This document shows positions 33,402 through 43,189 of a stretch of DNA of 64,000 nt, piece after piece. The stretch is from Ryuthela nishihirai. Its lineage: Eukaryota > Arthropoda > Arachnida > Araneae > Heptathelidae. Position numbers and translations under genes: made by a program. The stretch covers positions 30,914,707-30,978,706 of the forward strand of contig JAWZYU010000025.1 in NCBI GenBank assembly GCA_038380435.1. Direction: 5' to 3'. Position 1 is the first letter of the stretch; every line of letters starts with the position of its first letter. The notes under the pieces were generated by a model. That model was not told the origin of the DNA and ran no database searches. It worked only from the letters and a program-made list of their open reading frames with translations.

Positions 33402-33616
33402 TTATAATGTTTTTTATATCAAATAAAAAGATATTTTTCTGAAATTCTGAATTTTTTCTTACTTCTCTTCAAACTCCATCATATCATGTATTCCAAAATC
33501 CGAAGCATTGTCGGTCCCAAGCATTTCGGATTAGGGATACTCAACTTGTACTATGCTTGAAAATTCCTTGTTGTTAGTGTAAACCTCCTTGATCTTCCGT
33601 CAGCGATTCCTCATGA

Positions 33617-33903
33617 TCTTTTCGTGGTTAATCCAGTCACGTAATCTGCATTTCCTAGGTTCGAGTCCCACCTGTGCCAGCTTTGAGATTTATTTTCGAT
33701 AAATTCCCATCCTGCCCTTGGTCAGAAAAAGGACATCAATGGACTTAGAAAGGCGCCGTCCGTTGGTTTGTATGTACATTAAGCCATGGCCCCGCTTGCA
33801 GGAGAGACAACCTTTGCACGTTAAAGAACACGCTGGATGGCCTTGACGGAAAGTTTCTGTCTCCTAACAGCTGTCCAGAAGGCCGCCTTATCCCCTAACC
33901 TTC
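33617..33903 (+). mobile_element. SINE family A, old copy, 3'-truncated
   Basis: Degenerate tRNA head with B box ggttcgagtccc at 33659, then gagatttattttcg and cacgttaaagaacacgctgg. It ends after cccctaaccttc without the usual tail. Confidence 0.65.
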
Positions 33904-34146
33904 CCGACTACTTTACAACAGGAGCAAAAAGGTCCTGTTGTACATGCGAGCGCCTCATGCGCCTATTTGCTAATTCTCCACTGTGAAGTCTTACGTTCTA
34001 AAGGTAGAATGTTCTAGACAATTGGAGAGAGTATAGTGCCGGAAAGTTCTGGGTAAACTAAGAAGGACGGGAAGGCTTGCGAAGATGGCGAAATACTCCC
34101 ACAAAGCGAGGTGGGGGGGGGGGGCAAGCACTGACCACCAGGTGGG

Positions 34147-34530
34147 CGGGTTGGGCTGTATTACCACTGAGGGCACTTTTTGCACACAGTGGGCGAAATG
34201 ACCAAGCCACGAGCACCCCGAGGGCTCAGAGAAGGTTGGGGGAAGGCAACCCACTGGACAGCTGTTAGAAGACATGGCAATCTCCCGTTAAGGCCATCCA
34301 GTTCTTAAAGTGCACATGGCATGGCTCTCCTGCACTCATAACCACTGCATTACGTACGTTCCATCCGACGGACGTCTCGGGAGAAAGGGACCACTGATGG
34401 TTTTCCAAGACAATCGATGCTCTCCCTCTCCCGAGAAGAGCGGAGAGAAATCTCAACGTTGGCCAAGGTGGGGATTCGAACCAAGGTTCGGAGCGTGGCG
34501 CGTTACAGACTGAGCCAATTCCACTCCAGA
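34147..34530 (-). mobile_element. SINE family A, diverged full-length copy
   Basis: Tail ctgtattaccactgaggg, body and a degenerate tRNA head (gcgcgttacagactgagcc) are recognisable on the minus strand. Confidence 0.7.
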
Positions 34531-34637
34531 GGTAGACGAGAAGTTCCCTCATGTAATAAATTATTTTAAATATAGTTTTCCTAAACTTTCCGACCTCCTT
34601 CCACTCTTAGCTACTTCTAACTCACCTGAAAATCGTG

Positions 34638-35028
34638 GGGGCAGGGGTGGCTCATTCGGTAGCGCGCCAGGCTCATAATCTGTAGTTCCCAGGTTCGAGT
34701 CCCAGCTGGGTCAGCGTTGAGATTTATCTCCGGAAAATTCCCCGCCCTGCCCACGGTCAGTAGGGGACACCGATGGGCTTGGAAAAGCCACCGTCCGTCG
34801 GATGGGATGTTAAGCTGTGATCCCGTGTGCGGGAGAGAGCCATACCCTGTGCACGTTAGAGAACACGCTGGATGGCCTTGACGGGAGGCTACCATCTGTC
34901 TCCTAACAGCTGTTCCAGTGGGTCAACTCCCCCAACCTTCTCTGAGCCTTCGGAGTCCTTGTGACCTCTGGCCATTTAGCCCATGGTGTGCAAAAAAGTG
35001 CCGCTCAGAGGTAAAACAACCCAATCGA
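34638..35028 (+). mobile_element. SINE family A, complete, with 14-bp TSD
   Basis: Flanked by acctgaaaatcgtg (34624-34637) and acctgagaatcgtg (35029-35042), one mismatch. Head, B box, body and tail are intact. Confidence 0.88.
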
Positions 35029-35187
35029 ACCTGAGAATCGTGACTCGTACTTTGAGAACCTTTTAGTCACAGGATATCACTCTGTACTCAATAAAACTTG
35101 AAACCACAAACATTATGTTTATTTGAAGCCACGATCTTCGCTATTTTTTTCTGCTAATACTGGGTATAGGGAAAATATTCTCTTGAG

Positions 35188-35232
35188 CCGGGTGGGATCC
35201 GAACCCACTACCTAATGATAACATGCCACCCA
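35188..35232 (-). other. tRNA-like 3' half (B-box-containing), probably another SINE fragment
   Basis: The minus strand reads gtagtgggttcggatcccac followed by ccggctc, an arm-like complementary pair around a B-box-like ggttcggatcc. There is no matching 5' half, so it is not a tRNA gene. Confidence 0.3.
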
Positions 35233-35251
35233 TTGATGCTGATATTGAGTC

Positions 35252-35325
35252 TTATACCTTAGTCTTAAGTATATGTTATGATTGTACTTAAAGGCTGCGT
35301 TCATCAAAGCTTTCTTAGGGTAGTG
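35252..35325. repeat. Long direct repeat flanking SINE A, left copy
   Basis: Matches 35773-35840: the shared blocks are tatgattg(t/c)acttaaa and ttcatcaaagctttct, plus diverged sequence before them. Confidence 0.65.
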
Positions 35326-35330
35326 TAGGG

Positions 35331-35757
35331 ACGGTAGTGACTCAGTCGGTAGCGCGCTAGGCTCGTAACTGCAATTCCCAAGTTCGAGTCCCAGCTAGGA
35401 CAGCATTGAGATTTATCTCCGTAAAATTCGTCTCTCCCACTTCCCAAACGGAAGTGGGAGAGGCGAATTTTACGCCTCTCCCACGGCCAAAATGGAACGG
35501 CCAAAATAGGGAACACTGGCTTGGAAAGGTCACCGTCCGTCGGATGGGACGTAAAGCCGTGGCCCCTTTGCGTGAGAGCCATACTCTGTGCACATTAAAG
35601 AACACAATGGACGGCCTTGATGGGAGGCTTCCATCAGTCTCCTAACAGCTGTATGTACGGTGGGTCCCCTTCCCTGAGCCATCTGGGTCTTTGTGATTTG
35701 GACATTTAGCCCATTGTGTGCTAAAAAAGTGCCGCCCAGAGAGGTAAAAAACAATCC
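35331..35757 (+). mobile_element. SINE family A with internal hairpin duplication
   Basis: Head gactcagtcggtagcgcgct, B box agttcgagtccc, body, and a tail gaggtaaaaaacaatcc. An inverted duplication at 35421-35473 (gtaaaattcgtctctcccac and its near-complement) replaces the normal linker after the tRNA part. Confidence 0.8.
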
Positions 35758-35772
35758 AAGTTGTTAAATCAC

Positions 35773-35840
35773 ATATACTAGTTTCAAGTAGATATTATGA
35801 TTGCACTTAAATCCATTCATCAAAGCTTTCTCGGGTTCGT
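35773..35840. repeat. Long direct repeat flanking SINE A, right copy
   Basis: See 35252-35325. Confidence 0.65.
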
Positions 35841-36230
35841 GAACACCAGAAGCACACCAAGGCGATCAAACTATTTTTTGACGTATTTTGATATCTCTCC
35901 ATGTTGGTTTATGTTACCAGTATTAGCAGAATACAAGAGCAAAGATAGTGTAAATAAATCTAACAAACGAAGATATAAACATTATACTAAATACACCTGA
36001 GGTCCCATTGAAATGCTTCAATAAGCTTCCCTTCCAATGAACATTCTCGCCTGAAAAAGACGTAATTCTCAGCAAAAAAAAAAACCACGGAAAAGCCGAA
36101 AACGTTCAACAAGCAGAGAATAAAAACGAAGTATTAGATTTATATTTATACTTCGCCCATAGAAAAAAAAAAATTAAGAAAAAACGCAAGAAAAAGGAAC
36201 TATAATTTCAGCCATTCGAAATACATTCCG
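35841..36230. other. Unannotated AT-rich DNA
   Basis: Short A runs at 36078 and 36168. No gene recognised. Confidence 0.4.
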
Positions 36231-36560
36231 CTCGGCGAAATATACTCTGTTTGATGAAGCGAAATCGAATGAACTTTCGCCGGAGTACCATCGATGAGCA
36301 AAGTGAAGCCAAGTGAGCTGATGCGGAGAGCAAGACTCCGTTGGACGGCTGCGGAGGTTGCGTTCCGCTCCACGGGAACGGGCTTTTGTCAGAGTCACGG
36401 CCGAGCGCTGCCCGTTCAAGTGCGGCGGTGGCCGACTTCCATTAAATGCTCACTTGTTGGCTGCGGCAAACACCGGCGACGACTGCGGACGAACGGAGAG
36501 CTGAGATCCGACCACCTGGCACTGTTAGAGAAGAATGGGACGTCTTTAGGAAATAAAGAG
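36231..36560. other. GC-rich island, possible LTR or leader sequence
   Basis: Clearly richer in G+C than its neighbours and open in two frames on opposite strands (81 and 89 codons), neither of which I recognise. An AATAAA lies at 36550-36555 on the plus strand. On the minus strand the string aacagtgccaggtggtcgga could be a retroelement primer-binding neighbourhood. It may be the 3' edge of the gypsy element cut by the MITE, a separate LTR, or host sequence. Confidence 0.25.
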
Positions 36561-36611
36561 TGACAAGTGCTACAATCAGAAAACGTTTTGCGGATGACCT
36601 ACAGACGTGTA

Positions 36612-37126
36612 CAGTCGCTCAAAAAGATATCCGAACACTACGGTTGATTACAGAATTCAGAAAAAATATCTGGCAACGATTTTTTTTAGAAATTAGCGAT
36701 CTGGCAACCTTCGTGTCACGTGATTACAGAATTCAGGAAAAATATCTGGAGCGTGTACAGCAACTGTACACGCTCCAGTTACCGTTCACAGCAAACTGGA
36801 GCGTGTGCAGTTACTGCACACTCTCCAGTTTGCTGTGAACGGTAACTGCACACGCTCAATATTTCCGTGAGTGAGCCCACACGATCTAGTATCAAAATAA
36901 TATGACCACCTACAGTCGCTCAAAAAAGTATCCGAACCCTATGGTTGATTACAGAATTCAGAAAAAATATCTGGCAACGATTTTTTTTAGAAATTAGTGA
37001 TCTGGCAACCTTCGTGTCACGTGAAGAGAAGGTTGCCAGATCACTAATTTCTAAAAAAAATCGTTTCCAGATATTTTTTTGAATTCTGTAATCAACCGTA
37101 GTGTTCGGATATTTTTTGAGCGACTG
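36612..37126. mobile_element. Composite fold-back MITE, second copy
   Basis: TA at 36610-36611 and 37127-37128. Same arrangement as 19159-19660: left arm, two hairpins (the large one with one mismatch, cacactctcc for cacacgctcc), the gtgagtgagcccacac stretch, and an inner TA-flanked MITE at 36913-37126. It sits immediately downstream of the recognisable gypsy protease sequence. Confidence 0.8.
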
Positions 37127-37148
37127 TACAGAGCGTTTCCTTTTGGCT

Positions 37149-38551
37149 TCAAAAACGCTGCAAGATAAAAAGGATAACTGCATAATTTCGGAACTTCTTT
37201 TTTTGTAGATTACACAGATTGATGTTGCCGTTGCGTAAATCGAGGATTAATTGCACTATGTGTATCACTGCTACACCTTTTCTCATTACGTATATCCTTC
37301 TATATTCTCCTACCTTATTTCTATCAGTAGCTAACTTAATAGGGACCTTCATTAACATCAGCAGCTAACCTAATAGGGACCTTGATTAACATCAGCAGCT
37401 AACCTAACAGGGACCTTGATTAACATCAGTAGCTAACCTAATAGGGACCTTGATTAACATCAACAGCTAACCTAATAGGACCTTGATTAACATCAGCAAC
37501 TAACCTAAACAGGGACCTTGATTAACACCAGCAGCTAACCTAATAGGGACCTTGATTAACATCAACAGCTAACCTAATAGGACCTTGATTAACATCAGCA
37601 GCTAACCTAACAGGGACCTTGATTAGCATCAGCAGCTAACCTAATAGGGACCTTGATTAACATCAACAGCTAACCTAATAGGACCTTGATTAACATCAGC
37701 AGCTAACCTAACAGGGACCTTGATTAACATCAGCAGCTAACCAAATAGGAACCTTGATTAACACCAGCAGCTAACCTAATAGGGACCTTGATTAACATTA
37801 GCAGCTAACCTAATAGGGACCTTGATTAGCATCAGCAGCTAACCTAATAGGGACCTTGATTAGCATCAGTAACTAACCTAATAGGGATCTTGATTAGCAT
37901 CAGTAGCTAACCTAATAGGGACCTTGATTAGCATCAGCAGCTAACCTAATAGGGACCTTGATTAACATCAGTAACTAACCTAATAGGGATCTTGATTAGC
38001 ATCAGCAGCTAACCTAATAGGGACCTTGATTAGCATCAGCAGCTAACCTAATAGGGACCTTGATTAGCATCAGCAGCTAACCTAATAGGGACCTTGATTA
38101 ACATCAGTAACTAACCTAATAGGGATCTTGATTAGCATCAGTAGCTAACCTAATAGGGATCTTGATTAACATCAGTAGCTAACCTAGTAGGGAGCTTAAC
38201 ATCAGTAACCTAATAGGGACCTTGATTAACGGAGCTTCCATGGGGTCTCCGAACGCAGTAACCAACTCAATGCTTTTGTGAGGTCTCCTACATTCCTCAG
38301 GGACCAAAGAACTTTTTAGGATACAAACTTGAGTTCCGAAATTTCTCATCTCCACATTCAACAGAAACAATCGTCATATATTCTACATCTTGACAACGAT
38401 CTCTCCACCTCTGCTTATGTATGCTGAAATTTTCTAATTTAATATCTGATTCCAAAGTCAATAACTGGGAAGTAACTTTCCCAACAATTGCGCAGCTACT
38501 TGCCTTTGCAAGATCACAAAGCTGAGTGCTCACACTAAATGCTCTGGCCAC
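37149..38551 (-). pseudogene. Gypsy-type retropepsin, split by a 34-bp satellite
   Basis: On the minus strand, 38179-38370 reads GTQVCILKSSLVPEECRRPH then KSIELVTAFGDPMEAPLIKV, the pattern of Ty3/gypsy retroviral-type aspartic proteases (D-S/T-G-T-Q, then SLVP, then AFG...APL). The catalytic Asp-x-Gly position reads N-F-G here, so activity is lost. At PLIKVPIRLL the gene runs into about 26 copies of a 34-bp unit, then resumes as VPIKLATDRNKVGEYRR at 37149-37358. Upstream codons to 38551 continue the Gag-protease linker in another frame. No reverse transcriptase follows; a MITE lies next. Confidence 0.6.
37328..38232. repeat. Satellite inside the gypsy protease, 34-bp unit, about 26 copies
   Basis: Unit cagcagctaacctaataggg + accttgattaacat, with variants agcatcag, agtaact and ggatctt. 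On the minus strand the first and last units are continuous with protease codons. Confidence 0.92.
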
Positions 38552-38617
38552 TTTCGTGTTCTACTCTCTATAGTGCTACACTATATAGCTTCTATAGTTC
38601 TTTCGTGCTACACTCTA

Positions 38618-38947
38618 TAGCGAAATGCCGCAAAATTCCCCGCCCTGCCCACGGTCAGTAGGAGACATCTACTGACCGTAACAAGATGGACTTGGAAAGG
38701 CTGCCGTCAGTCGGATGGGACGTTAAAGCCGTGGCCCCGTGTGCGGGGAGCCATACCCTGTGCACGTTAAACAACACGCTGGATGGCCTTGACGGGAGGC
38801 TACCATCTGTCTCCCAACAGCTGTTCCAGTGGGTCCCCTCCCCCAACCTTCTCTGAGCCTTCGGGGTCCATGTGACCTGGCCATTTAGCCCATGGTGTGC
38901 AAAAAAGTGCCGCTCAGAGGTAAAACAACCCAACCCTTAGCGAAATG
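38618..38947. repeat. 10-bp target duplications of SINE A in gypsy Gag
   Basis: tagcgaaatg at 38618-38627 and 38938-38947 bracket the SINE. Removing the SINE and one copy restores continuity across the zinc-knuckle codons. Confidence 0.85.
38628..38937 (+). mobile_element. SINE family A, 5'-truncated, in gypsy zinc knuckle
   Basis: Begins ccgcaaaattccccgccctg, lacks the tRNA head, and ends aacaacccaaccc. A small duplication of the ctactgaccgt phrase occurs at 38670-38681. Confidence 0.85.
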
Positions 38948-39234
38948 ACTCTTCTTGTTATAGATAAAGCATGTTCTTGAAGAAAAATTCTCATTCTGTT
39001 TTCTTTTAAAATCACTACTTTTGTTTTTTGACAATTTGTTTTGCGGGGTCGAATTTTGTCTTAAATACCTTTGATAAAATTTGATTTTGTAGCTGAAGGG
39101 TCAAATCTTTCTCTATTTACCGATTTAAATTTATCCTGATAATTAATCATGCAGGTTACCTGTGCCTGCAGAAAATTCTCTGCAATTTCGTGACAATTTT
39201 CCAAGACTCCAATTTTCCTCGGTAATGCAATGGA

Positions 39235-39532
39235 ATATTGTATGCAATGGAATATGCAATGGAATATGATATATCTCCTGCAAATGTATGCAATGGAATA
39301 TGATATATCTCCTGCAAATGTATGCAATGGAATATGATATATCTCCTGCAAATGTATGCAATGGAATATGATATATCTCCTGCAAATGTATGCAATGGAA
39401 TATGATATATCTCCTGCAAATGTATGCAATGGAATATGATATATCTCCTGCAAATGTATGCAATGGAATATGATATATCTCCTGCAAATGTATGCAATGG
39501 AATATGATATATCTCCTGCAAATATAATATGA
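39235..39532. repeat. Minisatellite inside Gag, 34-bp unit, about 8 copies
   Basis: Unit gcaatggaatatgatatatc + tcctgcaaatgtat, nearly identical copies. Because 34 is not a multiple of 3 the three frames rotate (102 bp, 34 residues per cycle), which keeps all minus frames open by chance. Confidence 0.92.
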
Positions 39533-40039
39533 TTTTTCGCATCTGGTGGTAATAGGTCTTTAATTTTCTCGGCTAACATTAAATCTTCTAATTTTTGGAA
39601 ATTATCTACTTCCCGATTCTTCATATAATAATTAAAGTGATTTTTCATTCGAGATGAAAACTGAGTCCAGGTTTCCTAGAGAACTTAAACATAGAATCGA
39701 AGTTCCTTTTGTACTCCAACGGAGTCAATAGCTGTCTTTTAATACGGCAGATTTAATTTTCTCATAATCTTGGATTTCTTCCTCACTCAACAGAGTAAAA
39801 ATGTCCCGCGCTCTCTCCCCTAGCAAAGGATGTACTAATATTCCTTGCAAGTCATCCGTATGTCGTACTGTTTAAATAATTTCTCTATTGTCTCGAAATT
39901 AGCTAGTAATTCCTCTGCTTTCTTCGGTAAGGGATAATTATCAGGGTTTAGAAACTTTTCAAGCCTTTTTAATTTTAGATCTCCCGAATCCGATGAATTT
40001 TGACTTCCTCGGCTGCTATTATTTGCCCTTTCTATACCT

Positions 40040-41755
40040 AATCTTCCTTCTTCCATATCTAATCGCCTTAGTTCTATCTCTCTATCGCTTACTTCTTTCT
40101 CTCTTCTTCCTTCCCCGTCTCTTTCTTCCTTCTCCCTTCTTTCTTCTTTCTCTCTTTTATATTCCCTATCTCTTTCTTCTTTCTCTCTTCTATATTCCAT
40201 TTCCAATTTTCTTTCTTCCCTATCTCTTTCTTCTGTTCTCTTCTATATTCCATTTCCAATCTTCTTTCTTCCCTATCTCTTTCTTCTTTCTCTCTTCTAT
40301 ATTCCATTTCCAATCCTCTTTCTTCCATATCTCTTTCTTCTGTTCTCTTCTATATTCAATTTCCAATTCTCTTTCTTCCCTATCTCTTTCTTCTGTTCTC
40401 TTCTATATTCCATTTCCAATTCTCTTTCTTCCCTATCTCTTTCTTCTTTCTCTCTTCTATATTCCATTTCCAATTCTCTTTTTCCCTATCTCTTTCTTCT
40501 TTCTCTCTTCTATATTCCATTTCCAATCTTCTTTCTTCCCTATCTCTTTCTTCTTTCTCTCTTCTATATTCCATTTCCAATCCTCTTTCTTCCCTATCTC
40601 TTTCTTCTGTTCTCTTCTATATTCCATTTCCAATTCTCTTTCTTCCCTATCTCTTTCTTCTGTTCTCTTCTATATTCCATTTCCAATCCTCTTTCTTCCC
40701 TATCTCTTTCTTCTGTTCTCTTCTATATTCCATTTCCAATTCTCTTTCTTCCCTATCTCTTTTTTCTGTTCTCTTCTATATTCCATTTCCAATCCTCTTT
40801 CTTCCCTATCTCTTTCTTCTGTTCTCTTCTAAATTCCATTTCCAATTCTCTTTCTTCCCTATCTCTTTCTTCTTTCTCTCTTCTATATTCCATTTCCAAT
40901 CCTCTTTCTTCCCTATCTCTTTCTTCTGTTCTCTTCTATATTCCATTTCCAATCCTCTTTCTTCCCTATCTCTTTCTTCTTTCTCTCTTCTAATATTCCA
41001 TTTCCAATCTTCTTTCTTCCTTATCTCTTTCTTCTTTCTCTCTTCTATATTCCATTTCCAATCCTCTTTCTTCCCTATCTCTTTCTTCTGTTCTCTTCTA
41101 TATTCCATTTCCAATCCTCTTTCTTCCCTATCTCTTTCTTCTGTTCTCTTCTATATTCCATTTCCAATCCTCTTTCTTCCCTATCTCTTTCTTCTTTCTC
41201 TCTTCTATATTCCATTTCCAATCCTCTTTCTTCCCTATCTCTTTCTTCTTTCTCTCTTCTATATTCCATTTCCAATCCTCTTTCTTCCCTATCTCTTTCT
41301 TCTTTCTCTCTTCTATATTCCATTTCCAATCCTCTTTCTTCCCTATCTCTTTCTTCTGTTCTCTTCTATATTCCATTTCCAATTCTCTTTCTTCCCTGTC
41401 TCTTTCTTCTTTCTCTCTTCTATATTCCATTTCCAATCCTCTTTCTTCCCTACCTCTTTCTTCTGTTCTCTTCTATATTCCATTTCCAATCCTCTTTCTT
41501 CCCTATCTCTTTCTTCCCTATCTCTTTCTTCTTTCTCTCTTCTATATTCCATTTCCAATCCTCTTTCTTCCCTATCGCTTTCTTCTGTTCTCTTCTATAT
41601 TCCATTTCCAATCCTCTTTCTTCCCTATCTCTTTCTTCTTTCTCTCTTCTATATTCCATTTCCAATCCTGTTTCTTCCCTATCTCTTTCTTCTGTTCTCT
41701 TCTATATTCCATTTCCAATCATCTTTCTTCCCTATCCTTTTCCTCTTTCTCTCTT
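40040..41755. repeat. Minisatellite encoding the Gag coiled coil, 53/54-bp units, about 32 copies
   Basis: Two unit types alternate: a 54-bp form with ttcttctttctctcttctat and a 53-bp form with ttcttctgttctcttctat. The 54-bp form keeps frame (18 residues); each 53-bp form shifts it. Confidence 0.9.
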
Positions 41756-41988
41756 TGCCATTTCATCACCTCATATTCCATCTCTGAGACCGATTTCGAA
41801 CCTGAATCACTTATTGCGACCGGATTCGAACCACATCCGCTAGCACCCTGTTCTACCCCAAAATCGCTATCAACCCTACTAATTTCTCTAACTTCCCCAC
41901 TTTCCTCAGCCTCAATGTGTCTGGTTAAATCAACGCTCATTTCCTGCTCAATTCCATCCTTGATTTTGTCACGACCCCTAAATATCAT

Positions 41989-42180
41989 TGGAAACTCATA
42001 CAAAAATGGAAAAAAAAAAACAGAAAAACCACAGACCTTTCATTTTCGCGAAAATCGGCTTCTGCTGCTCCCTTGTCTGCTTGAACTGGAGCCTCCTTCC
42101 ACAACGAGGAACCTCTTCTAAAGTGACGAACCTTGGCTCACGGCACAATCGTAGAAAATCTCGATGACGGTAGAACACGT
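41989..42180 (-). other. Region upstream of gypsy Gag start
   Basis: Leader-like sequence before the Gag ATG. It is open in one frame to 42178 but has no recognised protein. It may contain the 5' untranslated region or LTR edge; no LTR pair was found. Confidence 0.3.
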
Positions 42181-42433
42181 GGAAATTTGCACCCTGTAGA
42201 CCATTGAATTGAATGCGGCCCAGGCAACTAAACTGCTTGCAGCTTCTTCAATCTCAAGGAATCAATGACACGGAATCACAGAATATTCTGAACTTCTTCT
42301 TTAGCATAGTGGAAATTTTCTCCGTCCCATTACCAGTAATTCTCAAAAGACTGCGCCAAATGTCGTGTGCCGCAGTGGGAAATGGACGTAAAGATTCTTT
42401 CGAAGCACTTCGTAGGGGACGATCAATTTGTTA

Positions 42434-42793
42434 GGGTTGGGTTGTTTTACCTCTGAGCGGCACTTTTATGCATGGGCCCCGAAGGCTTAGAGAAGGTTGG
42501 GGGTGGAGACCCACTGGAACAGCTGTTGGGAGACAGATGGTAGCCTCCCTTCAAGGCCATCCAGCGTGTTCTTTAACGTGCACAGGGTATGGCTCTCCCG
42601 CACACGAGACCACGGCTTAACGTCCCATCCGATGGACGGCGGCCTTTCCAAGCCCATCGGTGTCCCCTACTGACCGTGGGCAGGGTGGAGAAATTTTGCG
42701 GAGATAAATCTCAACGCTGACCCAGCTGGGACTCGAACCTGGGAACTACAGATTACGAGCCTGGCGCGCTACCGACTGAGCCACCCCCGCCCC
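42434..42793 (-). mobile_element. SINE family A, tandem pair, first copy
   Basis: Complete from tail to tRNA head (ccgactgagccacccccgcc) but lacking about 35 bp between cactttt and the ccccgaaggc block, where atgcatgg is found instead. Confidence 0.85.
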
Positions 42794-43113
42794 TTTTATG
42801 CATGGACCCCGAAGACTCAGAGAAGGTTGGGGGAGGGGACCCACTGGAACGGCTGTTGGGGGACAGATGGTAGCCTCCCGTCAAGGCCATCCAGCGTGTT
42901 CTTTAACGTGCACAGGGTATGGCTCTCCCACACACGAGGCCACGGCTTAACGTCCCATCCGACGGACGGCGGCCTTTCGAAGCCCATCGGTGTCCCCTAC
43001 TGACCGTGGGCAGGGCGGGGAATTTTGCGGAGATAAATCTCAACGCTGACCCAGCTGGGACTCGAACCTGGGAACTGCAGATTACGAGCCTGGCGCGCTA
43101 CCGACTGAGCCAT
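42794..43113 (-). mobile_element. SINE family A, tandem pair, second copy
   Basis: Follows directly in the same orientation and begins with the same deletion junction (ttttatgcatgg), so it is a duplicate of the first copy rather than a separate insertion. Confidence 0.85.
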
Positions 43114-43189
43114 TCATGTAGTATCATTGCATATTCAGGAGAAAAAATTGCAATGAAATTAGAGTGAGTTTAGAAGAAGGTTTCAAAAT

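Larger units (their letters stand above)
38948..41988 (-). pseudogene. Gypsy-type LTR retrotransposon Gag, repeat-expanded
   Basis: Minus-strand order. N-terminus from ATG 41988 (MIFRGRDKIKDGIEQEMSVD), acidic and Ser-rich. Then a Lys/Glu/Arg-rich coiled-coil-like segment built from an 18-residue repeat (REKEERDREERRLEMEYR) over about 1.7 kb. Then a capsid-like region: KLKRLEKFLNPDNYPLPKKA (about 39960), a stretch with a frameshift near 39700, and MKNHFNYYMKNREVDNFQKL plus LMLAEKIKDLLPPDAK (39560-39648), typical of Ty3/gypsy Gag. An 8-copy 34-bp repeat then interrupts. The C-terminus has a zinc-knuckle-like motif near 38950 (C-x2-Y-x4-H, completed across the SINE), its second Cys changed to Tyr. 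Frameshifts and repeats make it non-functional. Confidence 0.65.

Noticed and set aside
36174..36563. Host gene in the GC-rich island (81- and 89-codon frames)
   Set aside because: Frames overlap on opposite strands, neither matches a family I know, and GC-rich DNA opens frames by chance; kept only as an unexplained island.
39993..40832. 279-codon plus-strand frame of Leu/Phe/Ser repeats resembling a membrane protein
   Set aside because: It is the antisense of the Gag coiled-coil minisatellite.
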